From: Pseudovirgaria hyperparasitica
Taxonomy: Eukaryota > Ascomycota > Dothideomycetes > Acrospermales > Acrospermaceae
Assembly: GCF_010093815.1 (NCBI RefSeq)
Contig: NW_022985554.1
Coordinates: forward strand, 404,999-468,998
Reading direction: 5' to 3'
Length of the DNA: 64,000 nucleotides
A model generated the notes under the pieces. It ran no database searches and was not told the DNA's origin. It was given only the letters and a program-made list of their open reading frames with translations. Below, in pieces: positions 19,954 through 29,696 of this stretch. The number at the start of each line of letters is the position of its first letter. The stretch's first letter is position 1. A program made the translations under genes and the position numbers.

Positions 19954-22062
19954 TCAAAACGGCACAGGCGCAAGATCAAACCCCCAGTCTTCAAACATCC
20001 AATTCTCGAAATCGCCCGTGCATGGGATGTCTGCAAAGTCCATGTCTGGGAAGGCGTCGTGTGCGCCGTTCGAGGCCGTGTTGGCGTCAGACGACGGGCC
20101 TGGTACTTCATCCTGTGTTGTCACTGGGAGGAGCCGTCTTTCTTTCGAAGGTGCTTCGTCGATCCGTTGCTTCGCGCTGATCAGCAGGTCTACTGCGTCC
20201 TTCAAGAAAAGCTGCCTTTTCTCTGCGGACTTGTCTGCCTTCATGAGTCCTTGTGCTACTCCGATCAGCCAGAGATGTCTCTCGTCGCCTTCGGAATTTA
20301 TGACTTTTTCATTGACCATCTGGAGGGCATCTGTTACTACTGACATTGCGTGCTCTTCGATGGCGGCGTTCAATATGCTGTCTGCTGTTGGGTCCACGAA
20401 GTACACGAGGCAAGCAGATAGCGCTGCTCGCACGTGGTCGTGCATCATCAGCTCGACGATGTAATCACCTTTGAGCACGACTGCTTTGTGGCAGTCCATG
20501 ACCTTCCTAGCAGCATCTATCATGACATGCCGCGAAGTCATGACTGCCATCGGAGAAGCGCGATGCTTCAACTGCTGCTCATGTACAACGAGCATGTATT
20601 GATACAATTGTATGGATAGCAGTGCATGTATACGAACGGAAGAAGATGGAATAGCACGAATATGCGCTTGCAACTCCTCCGTAACTTGCCTTGCCTGGTC
20701 ATAATCGTTCTCATGGTGGATGTCGTTCAGCAAAGTTCCCAAGCGATGCCGAAGGCTTAAACTCTCTCCTGCTATTGCCAAATAAGATGACTTGGTGTAT
20801 ACCTCTCGAGGACGTCGGAGCTCATCATCACTATTATTGCTCGGAGCTGAAACGTCACTTTGGCCAGTCCATGGGATCGGCGACATCCCATGCTCAAACG
20901 CAGCTTGAAGCTCAAACTCCGCGGCCGCTGCCCATATGCGACGACGCATTTCCATCTCGACCGTGGACTCACTTTCCGCGAGACGACTAGGATCGCGATG
21001 CAGACCTGCGCACATGCAGATTCGAAGAAACCTCCCGGCATTGGCCCACGTGCGCTTGCATTTCCTGCCGTGCAGTTGCTGGGCCCAGAGGAGGAGAAAG
21101 CCGATCTGGAAGTCGTTCATGGTCACAAACCTAGAGCTTCTGGCTTGAACCCATCTTTCGCAAGCCTCTAGTATCGTCGCGGCTTCTGTACGAGCAGGTT
21201 TTGTGGTGTGGTCCGACCCATTTGTTGCAGAGACTCTCAAATGCTTTGCAATTGCGATTATGATTAATGTGGTGACGACGACCTGTATCCCAGCTTCCTG
21301 CTCGGTTTGCCATAGAGTCGCATATTCCGACTCGAAAGTTGGTAGGTGTATGACATGATATACGTGGTCGAATGTATCGAGGTACGACTGTACTAGCCGG
21401 TCAGTCTCGTCTTTTTTTGGTAGCAAGGCTCTGAGATCCAAACTAGCAACAGACGAATGCATGTTGTGGTCGTATTGCGCCAGCGCATTCAAAGATAGAG
21501 CATCTCGCCGCACATGATCGAGGACCGGAAATGCCTTGAAAGCGTCTCGGGCGAAGGCAAGAAGGCCTGGTATAGACTCAACCATGCATCCAGAATGCGT
21601 TCGACCATAGAATCGAGTTCGAAAAGAGGAGCCGCGGAAGATGGTGTTGTGGCGGTTCACACATAATGTCTGCGATGCATCCCTATCATCAATACCGAAT
21701 TCCGGAACAACCTTATTGGTCGGATGTATATCGAGTGGCTTTCTTTGTGCCTCTTTGGTGGCACCATTTTCAACAGCGCCGAGTCTGGGGAGGATGCTGT
21801 TTGTACCATTGCTAGGTGCTTCTTGGCTGGATCGGACGTTTGGTACTCGAGCTAGCCAATCTAATTCGCTGTCTCCAGGTGCGGATGCAGATACAGTTTT
21901 CCGAGGTGCCTCCTCAACGTAAAGACATTTGTCTGGTCGCCCGGTCTTGATGCAGCGGCCACATACCGGTTGCTTACGGTCGCAGGAGAGCTTTTGCTTA
22001 CGACATTGTGAACAAGACCAGATTTTCCTTCGTCTCTTCCTCGAAGGTTGATCTTCCATCAT
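19954..22062 (-). CDS. Zn2Cys6 fungal transcription factor
   Basis: An intronless frame of 702 residues from the ATG at 22062. An in-frame ATG 57 bp further upstream would add 19 residues without basic character; the start before MEDQPSRKRRRK is preferred. The DNA-binding zinc cluster starts at C17 with spacing C-x2-C-x6-C-x6-C-x2-C-x8-C (CSQCRKQKLSC, then CGRCIKTGRPDKC), preceded by a basic nuclear signal. The middle (about residues 210-480) matches the fungal-specific regulator domain, with the tell-tale FLLLWAQQLHGRKCKRTW and RRRIWAAAAEFELQ helices. The acidic, aromatic C-terminus (FENWMFEDWGFDLAPVPF) looks like an activation segment. Such proteins bind CGG-containing sites as dimers and control metabolism. 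It sits 217 bp downstream of the O-methyltransferase start on the same strand, so a local target is possible but unproven. Confidence 0.93.
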   Translation of the reverse strand: MMEDQPSRKRRRKIWSCSQCRKQKLSCDRKQPVCGRCIKTGRPDKCLYVEEAPRKTVSASAPGDSELDWLARVPNVRSSQEAPSNGTNSILPRLGAVENGATKEAQRKPLDIHPTNKVVPEFGIDDRDASQTLCVNRHNTIFRGSSFRTRFYGRTHSGCMVESIPGLLAFARDAFKAFPVLDHVRRDALSLNALAQYDHNMHSSVASLDLRALLPKKDETDRLVQSYLDTFDHVYHVIHLPTFESEYATLWQTEQEAGIQVVVTTLIIIAIAKHLRVSATNGSDHTTKPARTEAATILEACERWVQARSSRFVTMNDFQIGFLLLWAQQLHGRKCKRTWANAGRFLRICMCAGLHRDPSRLAESESTVEMEMRRRIWAAAAEFELQAAFEHGMSPIPWTGQSDVSAPSNNSDDELRRPREVYTKSSYLAIAGESLSLRHRLGTLLNDIHHENDYDQARQVTEELQAHIRAIPSSSVRIHALLSIQLYQYMLVVHEQQLKHRASPMAVMTSRHVMIDAARKVMDCHKAVVLKGDYIVELMMHDHVRAALSACLVYFVDPTADSILNAAIEEHAMSVVTDALQMVNEKVINSEGDERHLWLIGVAQGLMKADKSAEKRQLFLKDAVDLLISAKQRIDEAPSKERRLLPVTTQDEVPGPSSDANTASNGAHDAFPDMDFADIPCTGDFENWMFEDWGFDLAPVPF

Positions 22063-22279
22063 GGCCGCGGATCGAGTGACAATACGAAGACCCCATGTAC
22101 CGTTGGCCCTTGAAGGCACGTTAATAAAGGATCCTTCATAATACGTCTTCTCACATGGCAGGATTTCATGACAGAGTGGTTAAGCCGACGCAAATCGGAG
22201 ATCCGAATTCTATAACCGACGCTATCGACAAGCACTAACCTAAACAGGCATCCCAGGATGTCAGCTTCGACATTTCTTC

Positions 22280-22936
22280 TCACTTTACCAAAGCCAAAAT
22301 GTACCCATCTACCACATTTCGACTGCCCAATGCCGAAAGTAATGTAGCAGTGACTCGGCTGTCACCCTTGACCTGCTCAATAAGAGATTGGGGATCAGGA
22401 TCCTTTCTCTCCACGCCCTCGGTGATCTTCCGGACCACATTGTCCACATAAATACAACCTCCCTTCCTCGTCATCTTCACAGCCCAATCAAAATACAGAT
22501 GCTGATTTTCCCAATCAGCATCAATCAAGACAAAGTCAAATACGGCCCCTGAGGCCTGCAAGTCTGGCAAGATATCAAGGGCCGAGCCTAGGCGGAGATC
22601 GACGTTGTCCAGGCCGCGGAGATTGACTTCGGCGATACTGCGATGCTTCGGATTGTGGTCGATGGATGTGACCTTGATGCCTGGGACAGACTCCGCGAGC
22701 CAGATTGTGGAGTAGCCGGCGAGGGTGCCTATTTCAAGGACGGATTTGGCTTGCATGAGCTGGCAGAGGATGGAGAGCTGGCGCCCGTGAGCAGGTGAAA
22801 CTTGTATGGCAGGGATGCCTTCAGTCTCGGCTCGAGAGATGGCATTTCGGAGCCGCTCGTTGTCCTGCACGACCGCATCCTGGGCTGCGAAGGCCACTTT
22901 GTTGTGTGTAAGGAGATTTTGGTAAGGAGAATCCAT
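22280..22936 (-). CDS. SAM-dependent O-methyltransferase, CCoAOMT-like (Methyltransf_3)
   Basis: A single exon of 218 residues from the ATG at 22936; an upstream ATG at 23002 would place translation beyond the TATA-like box and adds a non-conserved leader. The SAM-binding motif is VLEIGTLAGYSTIWLA (about residues 60-75), followed by IDHNPKH, whose acidic residue should bind the ribose. The metal-binding aspartates lie in VLIDADWEN and YVDNVV. The length is typical of small cation-dependent O-methyltransferases that act on catechols and related phenols. The natural substrate is unknown. It is transcribed in the same direction as the Zn2Cys6 regulator next to it, and no other biosynthetic gene adjoins. 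Confidence 0.92.
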   Translation of the reverse strand: MDSPYQNLLTHNKVAFAAQDAVVQDNERLRNAISRAETEGIPAIQVSPAHGRQLSILCQLMQAKSVLEIGTLAGYSTIWLAESVPGIKVTSIDHNPKHRSIAEVNLRGLDNVDLRLGSALDILPDLQASGAVFDFVLIDADWENQHLYFDWAVKMTRKGGCIYVDNVVRKITEGVERKDPDPQSLIEQVKGDSRVTATLLSALGSRNVVDGYILALVK

Positions 22937-23001
22937 CGTGATAGCAAGATCTGAACTCAGATGAAGAGATAATGAGCAATATTCAACGTCGTCTATGAGC
23001 A

Positions 23002-23010
23002 TTTATATAT
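23002..23010 (-). promoter_or_regulatory. TATA box of the O-methyltransferase gene
   Basis: The minus strand reads TATATAAAT, 66-74 bp upstream of the chosen start at 22936. This is one reason to prefer that start over the ATG at 23002. Confidence 0.5.
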
Positions 23011-23358
23011 CTCAAAAGACCCTTGAAGCCCCCTTTCATATTCGGACTACAAAGTCCGATCCGATCCGGCGATCCGAATGCTGGTCCGAAATGGATGTGC
23101 ATTGGAGTGATTCGACCAATGGCAGAACTCTAGAACACGTGCGTATGCCCAAACGTGAAGATATTTCTTCAGGGTGCGACACAGACTTGAATGTTGCGAT
23201 CGATCTGGTCACTTGACTCATGCCATTGTACGTGGTACGTATAGTATCGTATATTCATAATATCATCCTACATGTGCGTGCATCCCAAAACGCCGGTGTG
23301 AAAATTCCGCGGCAAATGCAACAAAATGAGATTGGCTCGATCGCCTTTCGACTCTTCA
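23011..23358. other. Intergenic
   Basis: About 350 bp. It serves as the upstream region of the O-methyltransferase and the 3' flank of the PQ-loop gene. No gene is seen. Two nested gatccg-type repeats occur near 23060-23070. Confidence 0.5.
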
Positions 23359-24771
23359 TCAAATCCCTCCATAAGTCCCGCTTCTACTCTCCGTGCTCAG
23401 AAGCCCCTGTCTATCCTCTTGTACCTCTGATGTCGAATTATTCCGCACTAGCATGCCAACTGCACCGACACTAGGGACCCAGCCCCGCATGTAGCCGCTG
23501 ACTCTGCGCCATTTCCATTTCAAACCTTCGTTTTGACTTCGGCTGGAGGGTGAACTTCGGCCCTGGTCATTCGGATCAGGTACAACCACCACTAATACCT
23601 CTTCGCGAGTCTTGCTCCTCTTGGACTTGTACATGTAGAACTGGCATGCAACAGCCGCATCCATGATAAGAACGCCTGCGGCACCAAGAAAGAATGGCAG
23701 AGCTGCTAGTGTCCATCTGGTTCGGTCGTTGCCCTCGGGACCGACCCACCCGCGACTCGGATTGTCAGATCCACTGGTTGCAGGAGCAAAATCGTACCAA
23801 AAACAGGGGTTGGTGATCATGGAACTGGAGTAGAAAAGATTTCCAAAGAAGGCAGCAGCGAATAGCGTTAGGGAAAGGCCAGATGTGCTCTTCCTCGTGT
23901 AATTCTTGTATAGCTGAGGCAGGCGCGATCCTAGGTAGAGGAATGTGGACATCCAAGAACACAAGGTACCGATGGCGACGCTGACAGAAATCTGTTTTGC
24001 CTCTTCGATTGTGATGGAGGAAGTGTCGACAGGAGAAGCGCGAGCAACAACAGCCAATAAGAGCGAGACGTAAAGAGCGGTTCTTGGAGAGGGCATGGGT
24101 GAATTCGAGCTTGCCAGGCGCGTGATATGGCGGTTGTTGGTAGGCGTACTCTGTGAGCTCGATACGTCCAATACCGACGGCGACCCAGAGAATTGTGGAG
24201 TGTGGAACAAGTCTTCCGATTTCTGAGCACGGGACCGCTCGATTGGCCTCGGGGAACTGGCGCGAGAATCGCACTCGCTCCTAGAGCCTTTTGCTGATGC
24301 GATGGATAGGGCATCCGAGTCGCTCGAGCTATCGTCTGTGTTGTCCCTCCATCTCCCCCAGACACTTTTCAAGGGGCGACCATGTTTTAGGTGCTCGTAC
24401 CATAGCCATTGCCCCACTAAGCAGCAGTCAACGAAGCAGTAATAGAATGCTATGATAATCTGCCATAGAGCTTGGCCGGTAAGTAATGAGCCTGTGAGGT
24501 TTGTTGCGTCCCCAAGTAACCACTCCCCTAGGAATATGATACTCAGTCCTGACGTTGACTTTATTCTGTAATTCTTGACGACTTGAGGCAGTTGTGCGAA
24601 GAGCCAGGCCGTTATGCTAAGTGTACCGAGGAGCGAAGACACAAAGGCGAGCTTGGTCGGCACGCACGCACCAAAGGTTGCAGAGAAGTGAGAGAGGAAG
24701 TCATTCTCTGGATTGCAGAGAGCTGGCAGCTCGGCCGTTCCAAGCAGGGAGGCCATGCTCGATGAAGTCAT
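23359..24771 (-). CDS. PQ-loop repeat protein, vacuolar cationic amino acid transporter type (Ypq/PQLC2-like)
   Basis: A single exon of 470 residues (an alternative start at M6, 24756). Two PQ-loop repeats each carry a Pro-Gln pair: FAQLPQVVKNYRIKSTSGLS near residue 58 and SRLPQLYKNYTRKSTSGLS near residue 280. Seven hydrophobic spans surround them. Between the repeats lies a long polar, Ser-rich loop of about 130 residues (DSSSDSDALS, RASSPRPIERS), longer than in yeast Ypq1 but common in filamentous fungi. Ypq/PQLC2 proteins export lysine and arginine from vacuole or lysosome and take part in amino acid homeostasis. The C-terminal tail is basic then Ser-rich. The gene is divergent from POL3 with about 1 kb between. 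Confidence 0.9.
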   Translation of the reverse strand: MTSSSMASLLGTAELPALCNPENDFLSHFSATFGACVPTKLAFVSSLLGTLSITAWLFAQLPQVVKNYRIKSTSGLSIIFLGEWLLGDATNLTGSLLTGQALWQIIIAFYYCFVDCCLVGQWLWYEHLKHGRPLKSVWGRWRDNTDDSSSDSDALSIASAKGSRSECDSRASSPRPIERSRAQKSEDLFHTPQFSGSPSVLDVSSSQSTPTNNRHITRLASSNSPMPSPRTALYVSLLLAVVARASPVDTSSITIEEAKQISVSVAIGTLCSWMSTFLYLGSRLPQLYKNYTRKSTSGLSLTLFAAAFFGNLFYSSSMITNPCFWYDFAPATSGSDNPSRGWVGPEGNDRTRWTLAALPFFLGAAGVLIMDAAVACQFYMYKSKRSKTREEVLVVVVPDPNDQGRSSPSSRSQNEGLKWKWRRVSGYMRGWVPSVGAVGMLVRNNSTSEVQEDRQGLLSTESRSGTYGGI

Positions 24772-25802
24772 GTCGTGCTTGAGGACGACGATGGTGTGAT
24801 TGACACCAAGTTATATAAGTAGTAGCGAGCTTCGATGGAGCCCTTCAGGTCGCGATGCCACGAATTCCTGTCCTTTAAGGATCTTGTGGTATTCCAGCAC
24901 GCGATGCTCGCTTGTGTGTCCACGAAACTATGTCTCGCGTGACTCCTCACTACGGTCGTTCGATGTCTCAGCGCATGGACGGCATCCGGGGGCAAAGAAC
25001 GTAGAATGACCAGGACTAGAACAAATTGATCAGGAGGAACTGAGGGTGACTCGCATGATCGAGAGTCTCTATGTTCGAAGCTTGTGAGGTAGCGAGGTAG
25101 GTAGTGTGAATGTTGAGGTTGAGGGTAACGGTGAAATAGCCTGCGACGACGGATCGCGCCGAGGGGGCAAGGGCGTCTTTGGCTGGAGGATCGCCTGTGA
25201 TGATGAGACTGGCGCTCCCAGATCGGCGACTAGAAAAGGAAACATTTCTAAAAAGTAACAAAGCGCCGAGTGGGTGCGGTGTGGGTGTGTGTGGCAGAAT
25301 TGCCAATGTGCCAATGTGGTGCGAAAAGCCTCCAGCAGCGGCCGATAAGACAGTCCAGAGTCGCAGGTGGGGAGCGTGGCTGGCTGATAAGGAGAGACTA
25401 AAGCTTCATTAGGTAATATCTCTATAGTCCGTAATCTCCGAAAGCTCTCGTTGTTGCTGATGCTGGCGCTGACACTTTGGAGTCTAATATGTGATCAAAA
25501 CAACAATATCCCTGTCTTGCATATATAATTAATCAGATCAATCGTGACCCTTGTACGAAGCCTCAGGCGGAAGAATTAGAGTGGTGTATGGGAGATGATG
25601 TTCTCGTCACGTGATGATGACCCTCGGAGCACGCTTGGCCTCATCCAGTTAGTATAATTATACCCTTTTCGGCCTACGCGTCTAACTGGACGTGACGTGA
25701 CTTGTCCGTGCACTTGATTGATACATCCACTGTCGCGCTGAACACGCTCCCCACCACGCACTTTGACCGTTTAAGCCGGTAAATCGACATCATATTATCA
25801 GG
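24772..25802. other. Divergent intergenic region of the PQ-loop gene and POL3
   Basis: About 1 kb shared by two divergent promoters. It contains an ACGCGT box at 25676 (listed separately) and tataattat near 25652. No gene is supported. Confidence 0.55.
25676..25681 (+). promoter_or_regulatory. MCB (MluI cell-cycle box) upstream of POL3
   Basis: ACGCGT lies 122 bp before the POL3 start. In yeasts this is the binding site of MBF (Mbp1-Swi6 type), which drives replication genes at G1/S. A single copy is seen, so function is inferred. Confidence 0.5.
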
Positions 25803-28800
25803 ATGGCCGCTGCCGTGCAGAGAACCCCAATGAAACGTGCTCTCGCCGAGACCACGCAGACACGTCAGAATATACAGCCGTCTCCGCATTCGAACAAGAA
25901 ACTCAAGGTCAATGGCGGCTTCACGAGCTCCCAGACCTCGAACAGGGGCAGAAATGGGCCCCCAGGCTCGTCGCAACCGAAGAGCCAATTTGAAGAGGAG
26001 GTGTTGCAGAAGATGACTCAAGGCATTAACACCTTGAAGAACACGAACAGCGAGAAAGATCAGCAATGGAAGCGTCCGCCCTTGGACGACTGGAAAGAGG
26101 GTCGAGACAACATTTGTTTTCAGCAAATCGAAGCTGAAGAAGGGACCATCTATGGGGGACGCAAGACTATCCAGCTATTCGGTGTGACAGAGGTAGATAC
26201 GCGTGCCTGACTTGGAGGATGTCTGAGCCCTTGCTAATGTTTGCAGACTGGCCATTCGGTACTATTACACGTCTCAGGCTTCCTGCACTATCTTTACGTT
26301 GCTGCCCCTATCAACTTCGCACGCACCGACTGTGAATCGTACAAAGCATATCTTGAGTCTCAGCTAGCACAACATCAGCCCGCCATACATTCTGTACACA
26401 TGGTCATGCGAGAGAACATGTATGGCTTCCAAGGAAATCAGAAGAGTCCGTACATCAAAATTACTGTCACCGATCCCAGATTCATAGCCAGGCTTCGGTC
26501 GACCATAGAGTCGGGGTCTGCCAACTTCCGAGGACTGTGGGGGCGCATCGACGGGGGCATCATGACGTACGATAGCATCCAGTATGTGCTGCGGTTCATG
26601 ATTGACGTCAAGGTGTGTAACATGTTCTGGGCATGATATTAGCGGGACTGACAGGTCTAGATACACGGCATGTCATGGGTCGAGGTGCCTGCTGGGAAAT
26701 ACGACATGATACCCAGCCATGAGAGGCAGTCCACTTGCCAGATTGAGGCACATGTACAATACAGAGATCTGATTGCGCATCCTATTGATGGAGAGTGGGC
26801 AAAGATGGCCCCGCTGAGGATACTGTCTTTTGACATCGAATGCGCGGGACGTAAGGGCATATTCCCAGAGGCAGACCAGGACCCGGTCATCCAGATCGCC
26901 AACGTAGTGACGCGGTATGGTGAAGAGAAGCCGTTTGTCCGCAACGTTTTCTGTCTGGACACTACGAATCCCATCGTCAACACGCAGATTCTGAGTTTTC
27001 AAGACGAAGGCAAGATGTTGATGGAATGGCAAAAGTTCCTGCAGGAGGTGGACCCGGACGTCATAATTGGCTACAACATTGCCAACTTTGATTTCCCCTA
27101 TCTGCTGGACCGCGCTGAACACTTGAAGCAAAAGAACTTTCCATACTGGACTCGCCTCAAGACGATGAAGTCGCACGCCCAGAAGACCAACTTCTCAAGC
27201 AAGCAGATGGGCAACCGCGATACAAAGGCGACAAACACAAACGGACGACTCCAACTTGACTTGCTTCAGCTGGTGCAGCGCGATCATCAACTGCGAAGCT
27301 ATACTCTCAACTCCGTCTGTGCACATTTCCTGAACGAGCAGAAGGAAGACGTGCACCACACTATGATTACGGAACTTTTCAACGGAGACGCGGACTCGCG
27401 CCGAAGATTGGCGGTGTATTGTCTGAAGGACGCATATCTACCGCAACGACTGATGGACAAGCTGATGTGTTTGGTCAACTACACTGAGATGGCAAGAGTC
27501 ACGGGCGTGCCATTCAACTACTTGCTGTCGAGAGGGCAACAGGTCAAGTTCATCAGTCAGCTGTTCCGTAAAGCCCTGGACGAAAACCTTGTCGTTCCCA
27601 ACATGAGCTCTCAGGCATCGGAGGATCAGTATGAAGGAGCGACAGTCATTGAGCCTACGCGCGGCTACTACGACGTCCCTGTGGCCACACTGGATTTTGC
27701 CTCGCTGTATCCCAGTATCATGCAAGCGCACAACCTGTGCTACACCACACTACTCGACAAGAAAGCCGTGGAGAACCACAAGCTGCAGAAAGATGTCGAC
27801 TACATTGTCACCCCGAACGGGGATATGTTTGTAACGGCCAAAGTACGGAAAGGGCTTCTGTCACAGATTCTGGAGGAGCTTCTGTCGGCGCGTAAGCGCG
27901 CCAAGAAAGAGCTGGCTGTCGAAACAGACGCTTTCAAAAAGGCCGTGCTCAACGGTCGACAATTGGCGCTGAAGATTAGTGCCAACAGTGTTTACGGTCT
28001 TACGGGTGCCACGGTTGGCAAGCTTCCATGCCTGCCTGTGGCGAGTAGTACGACAAGCTACGGACGACAGATGATTGAGAAGACGAGAGACGAGGTGATG
28101 AAGAAGTACACGATTGCAAACGGGTACGAGCACGACGCGCAGGTCATCTACGGCGACACGGACTCGGTCATGGTCAAGTTTGGCACCAAAGACCTGGCAA
28201 AGGCCATGGAGCTCGGGCAGGAAGCGGCCGAGTACGTGTCGTCCAAGTTCGTCAAGCCGATCAAGCTCGAGTTCGAGAAGGTCTACTTCCCATACCTGCT
28301 CATCAACAAGAAGCGCTACGCCGGCCTGTACTGGACCAAGACGGAGAAGTGGGACAAGATGGACACAAAGGGCATCGAGACTGTCCGGCGAGACAACTGC
28401 CGCCTCGTGCAGACCGTCATCGAAACCTCCCTCCGCATGCTGCTAATCGACCGCGACGTGAGCGGCGCCTCCGAGTAAGTCCTCCCTCAACCTATACCCA
28501 ACAACCCACTAACACACTCTCCCCCCCTAGCTTCGTCAAAGAAACAATCTCCGACCTCCTCCAAAACAAAATCGACATGTCCAACCTCGTCATCACAAAA
28601 GCCCTCTCCAAAGAAACCTACGACGGCAAACAAGCCCACGTCGAACTGGCAAAGCGCATGAAGGACCGCGACTCGGGCTCCGCCCCGGCCCTCGGCGACC
28701 GCGTCGCCTACGTCATAATAAAGGGCCCGGCCGGCGCAAAGAATTTCGAGAAATCAGAAGACCCAATCTACGTCCTCGAGAACAACCTGCCCATCGACAC

Positions 28801-29308
28801 AAAGTACTACCTCGACAACCAGCTCTCCAAACCGCTTATTCGTATCTTCGAGCCCATCCTCGGCGAAAAAAAAGCCGGCCAGTTGCTCACGGGCGCACAT
28901 ACACGCGCCATCGCCGTCGCCGCCCCCTCATCCCTCTCCTCCTCCTCATCCTCCTCCGCAAACGCAAACCGCGGCGGCCTCATGCGCTTCGCCCAAAAAA
29001 CACAAACCTGCATGGGCTGCAAATCGCCCCTGACTTCCACCGCCGAAAAGCACGGCGCGGTCTGCGTAAACTGCCGGCCCCGTTTCGCAGAATTATACCA
29101 AAAGACGCTCTCCAAAGCGGCGGAGCTGGAGGTGCGTTTTGCCAGGCTCTGGACGCAGTGTCAGCGCTGTCAGGGGTCGGTGCATAATGAGGTTATTTGC
29201 TCGTCGAGGGATTGTCCGATTTTTTATATGCGCATGAAGGCGAAGAAGGATGTTGGGGATGCGGGGAGGGAGTTGGGGAGGTTTGATCGGGATGGGGCGC
29301 TGTGGTAG
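25803..29308 (+). CDS. POL3: DNA polymerase delta catalytic subunit
   Basis: Four exons, 25803-26192, 26247-26612, 26661-28474 and 28531-29308, give 1115 residues, the expected size. It is a family-B replicative polymerase of the lagging-strand holoenzyme in the nucleus. Order of parts: a basic disordered N-terminus with a KKLK nuclear signal; an N-terminal domain; a proofreading exonuclease with FDIECAG (D310, E312), [13 protein letters not shown] and YCLKDAY; polymerase motif [10 protein letters not shown] (D597); motif [14 protein letters not shown] (from K690); motif C YGDTDSV (D751 and D753); and KKRYAGLYW. Two C-terminal cysteine clusters follow: CysA from C1017 (CMGC, then CVNC) and CysB at C1067, C1070, C1080 and C1085, which in yeast holds a 4Fe-4S centre and binds the B subunit. 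All catalytic residues are present. An MCB box upstream suggests S-phase expression. Composition flips from C- to G-rich near 29130. Confidence 0.98.
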
Positions 29309-29696
29309 GGGGATGGGGAGGTGTGGCTTGTGTGGTGTGGAGAGGGGGTATGTGTATAGGTAATTAGGGGCAGTTTGGTTTTGATGATCAATTAGGTGGA
29401 AGGCGGAAAGGGAGTGCGGTTTTGTTCAATTAGGGTAGGTAGGGAGAGTAGGGTTGGTGTATTGTATTGTATTAGCACGGCATGGTCATGGTTGTCAGGT
29501 CAGAGGTGGCTTGATGTGTGTGTATGAGTTGATATGGTCTATCAGATGCGTGGCTAGCACAGCTAGCTTAGCATGGCATGGCATGGCATGGCATGTAAAA
29601 CAAACAGTCTATACCCGTATCTCCACACCCAAAAAGTCATTTCCAATCCCCTCAAATCCAATCCACAATCCACAATCCACCCACCGACCCAATCCC
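29309..29696. other. Intergenic between convergent POL3 and MFS genes
   Basis: 388 bp. The left half is very G-rich on the plus strand, continuing the POL3 tail. It includes five GCATG units at 29571-29595. The right part is C-rich, the 3' side of the minus-strand transporter. Confidence 0.55.
29571..29595. repeat. 5-bp microsatellite (GCATG)5
   Basis: Five perfect copies in the spacer between the 3' ends of POL3 and the hexose transporter gene. Confidence 0.9.

Noticed and set aside
22160-22230. tRNA-like string gagtggttaagccgac upstream of the Zn2Cys6 gene
   Set aside because: Resembles a Ser/Leu tRNA D-arm but has no proper anticodon loop and no B box.
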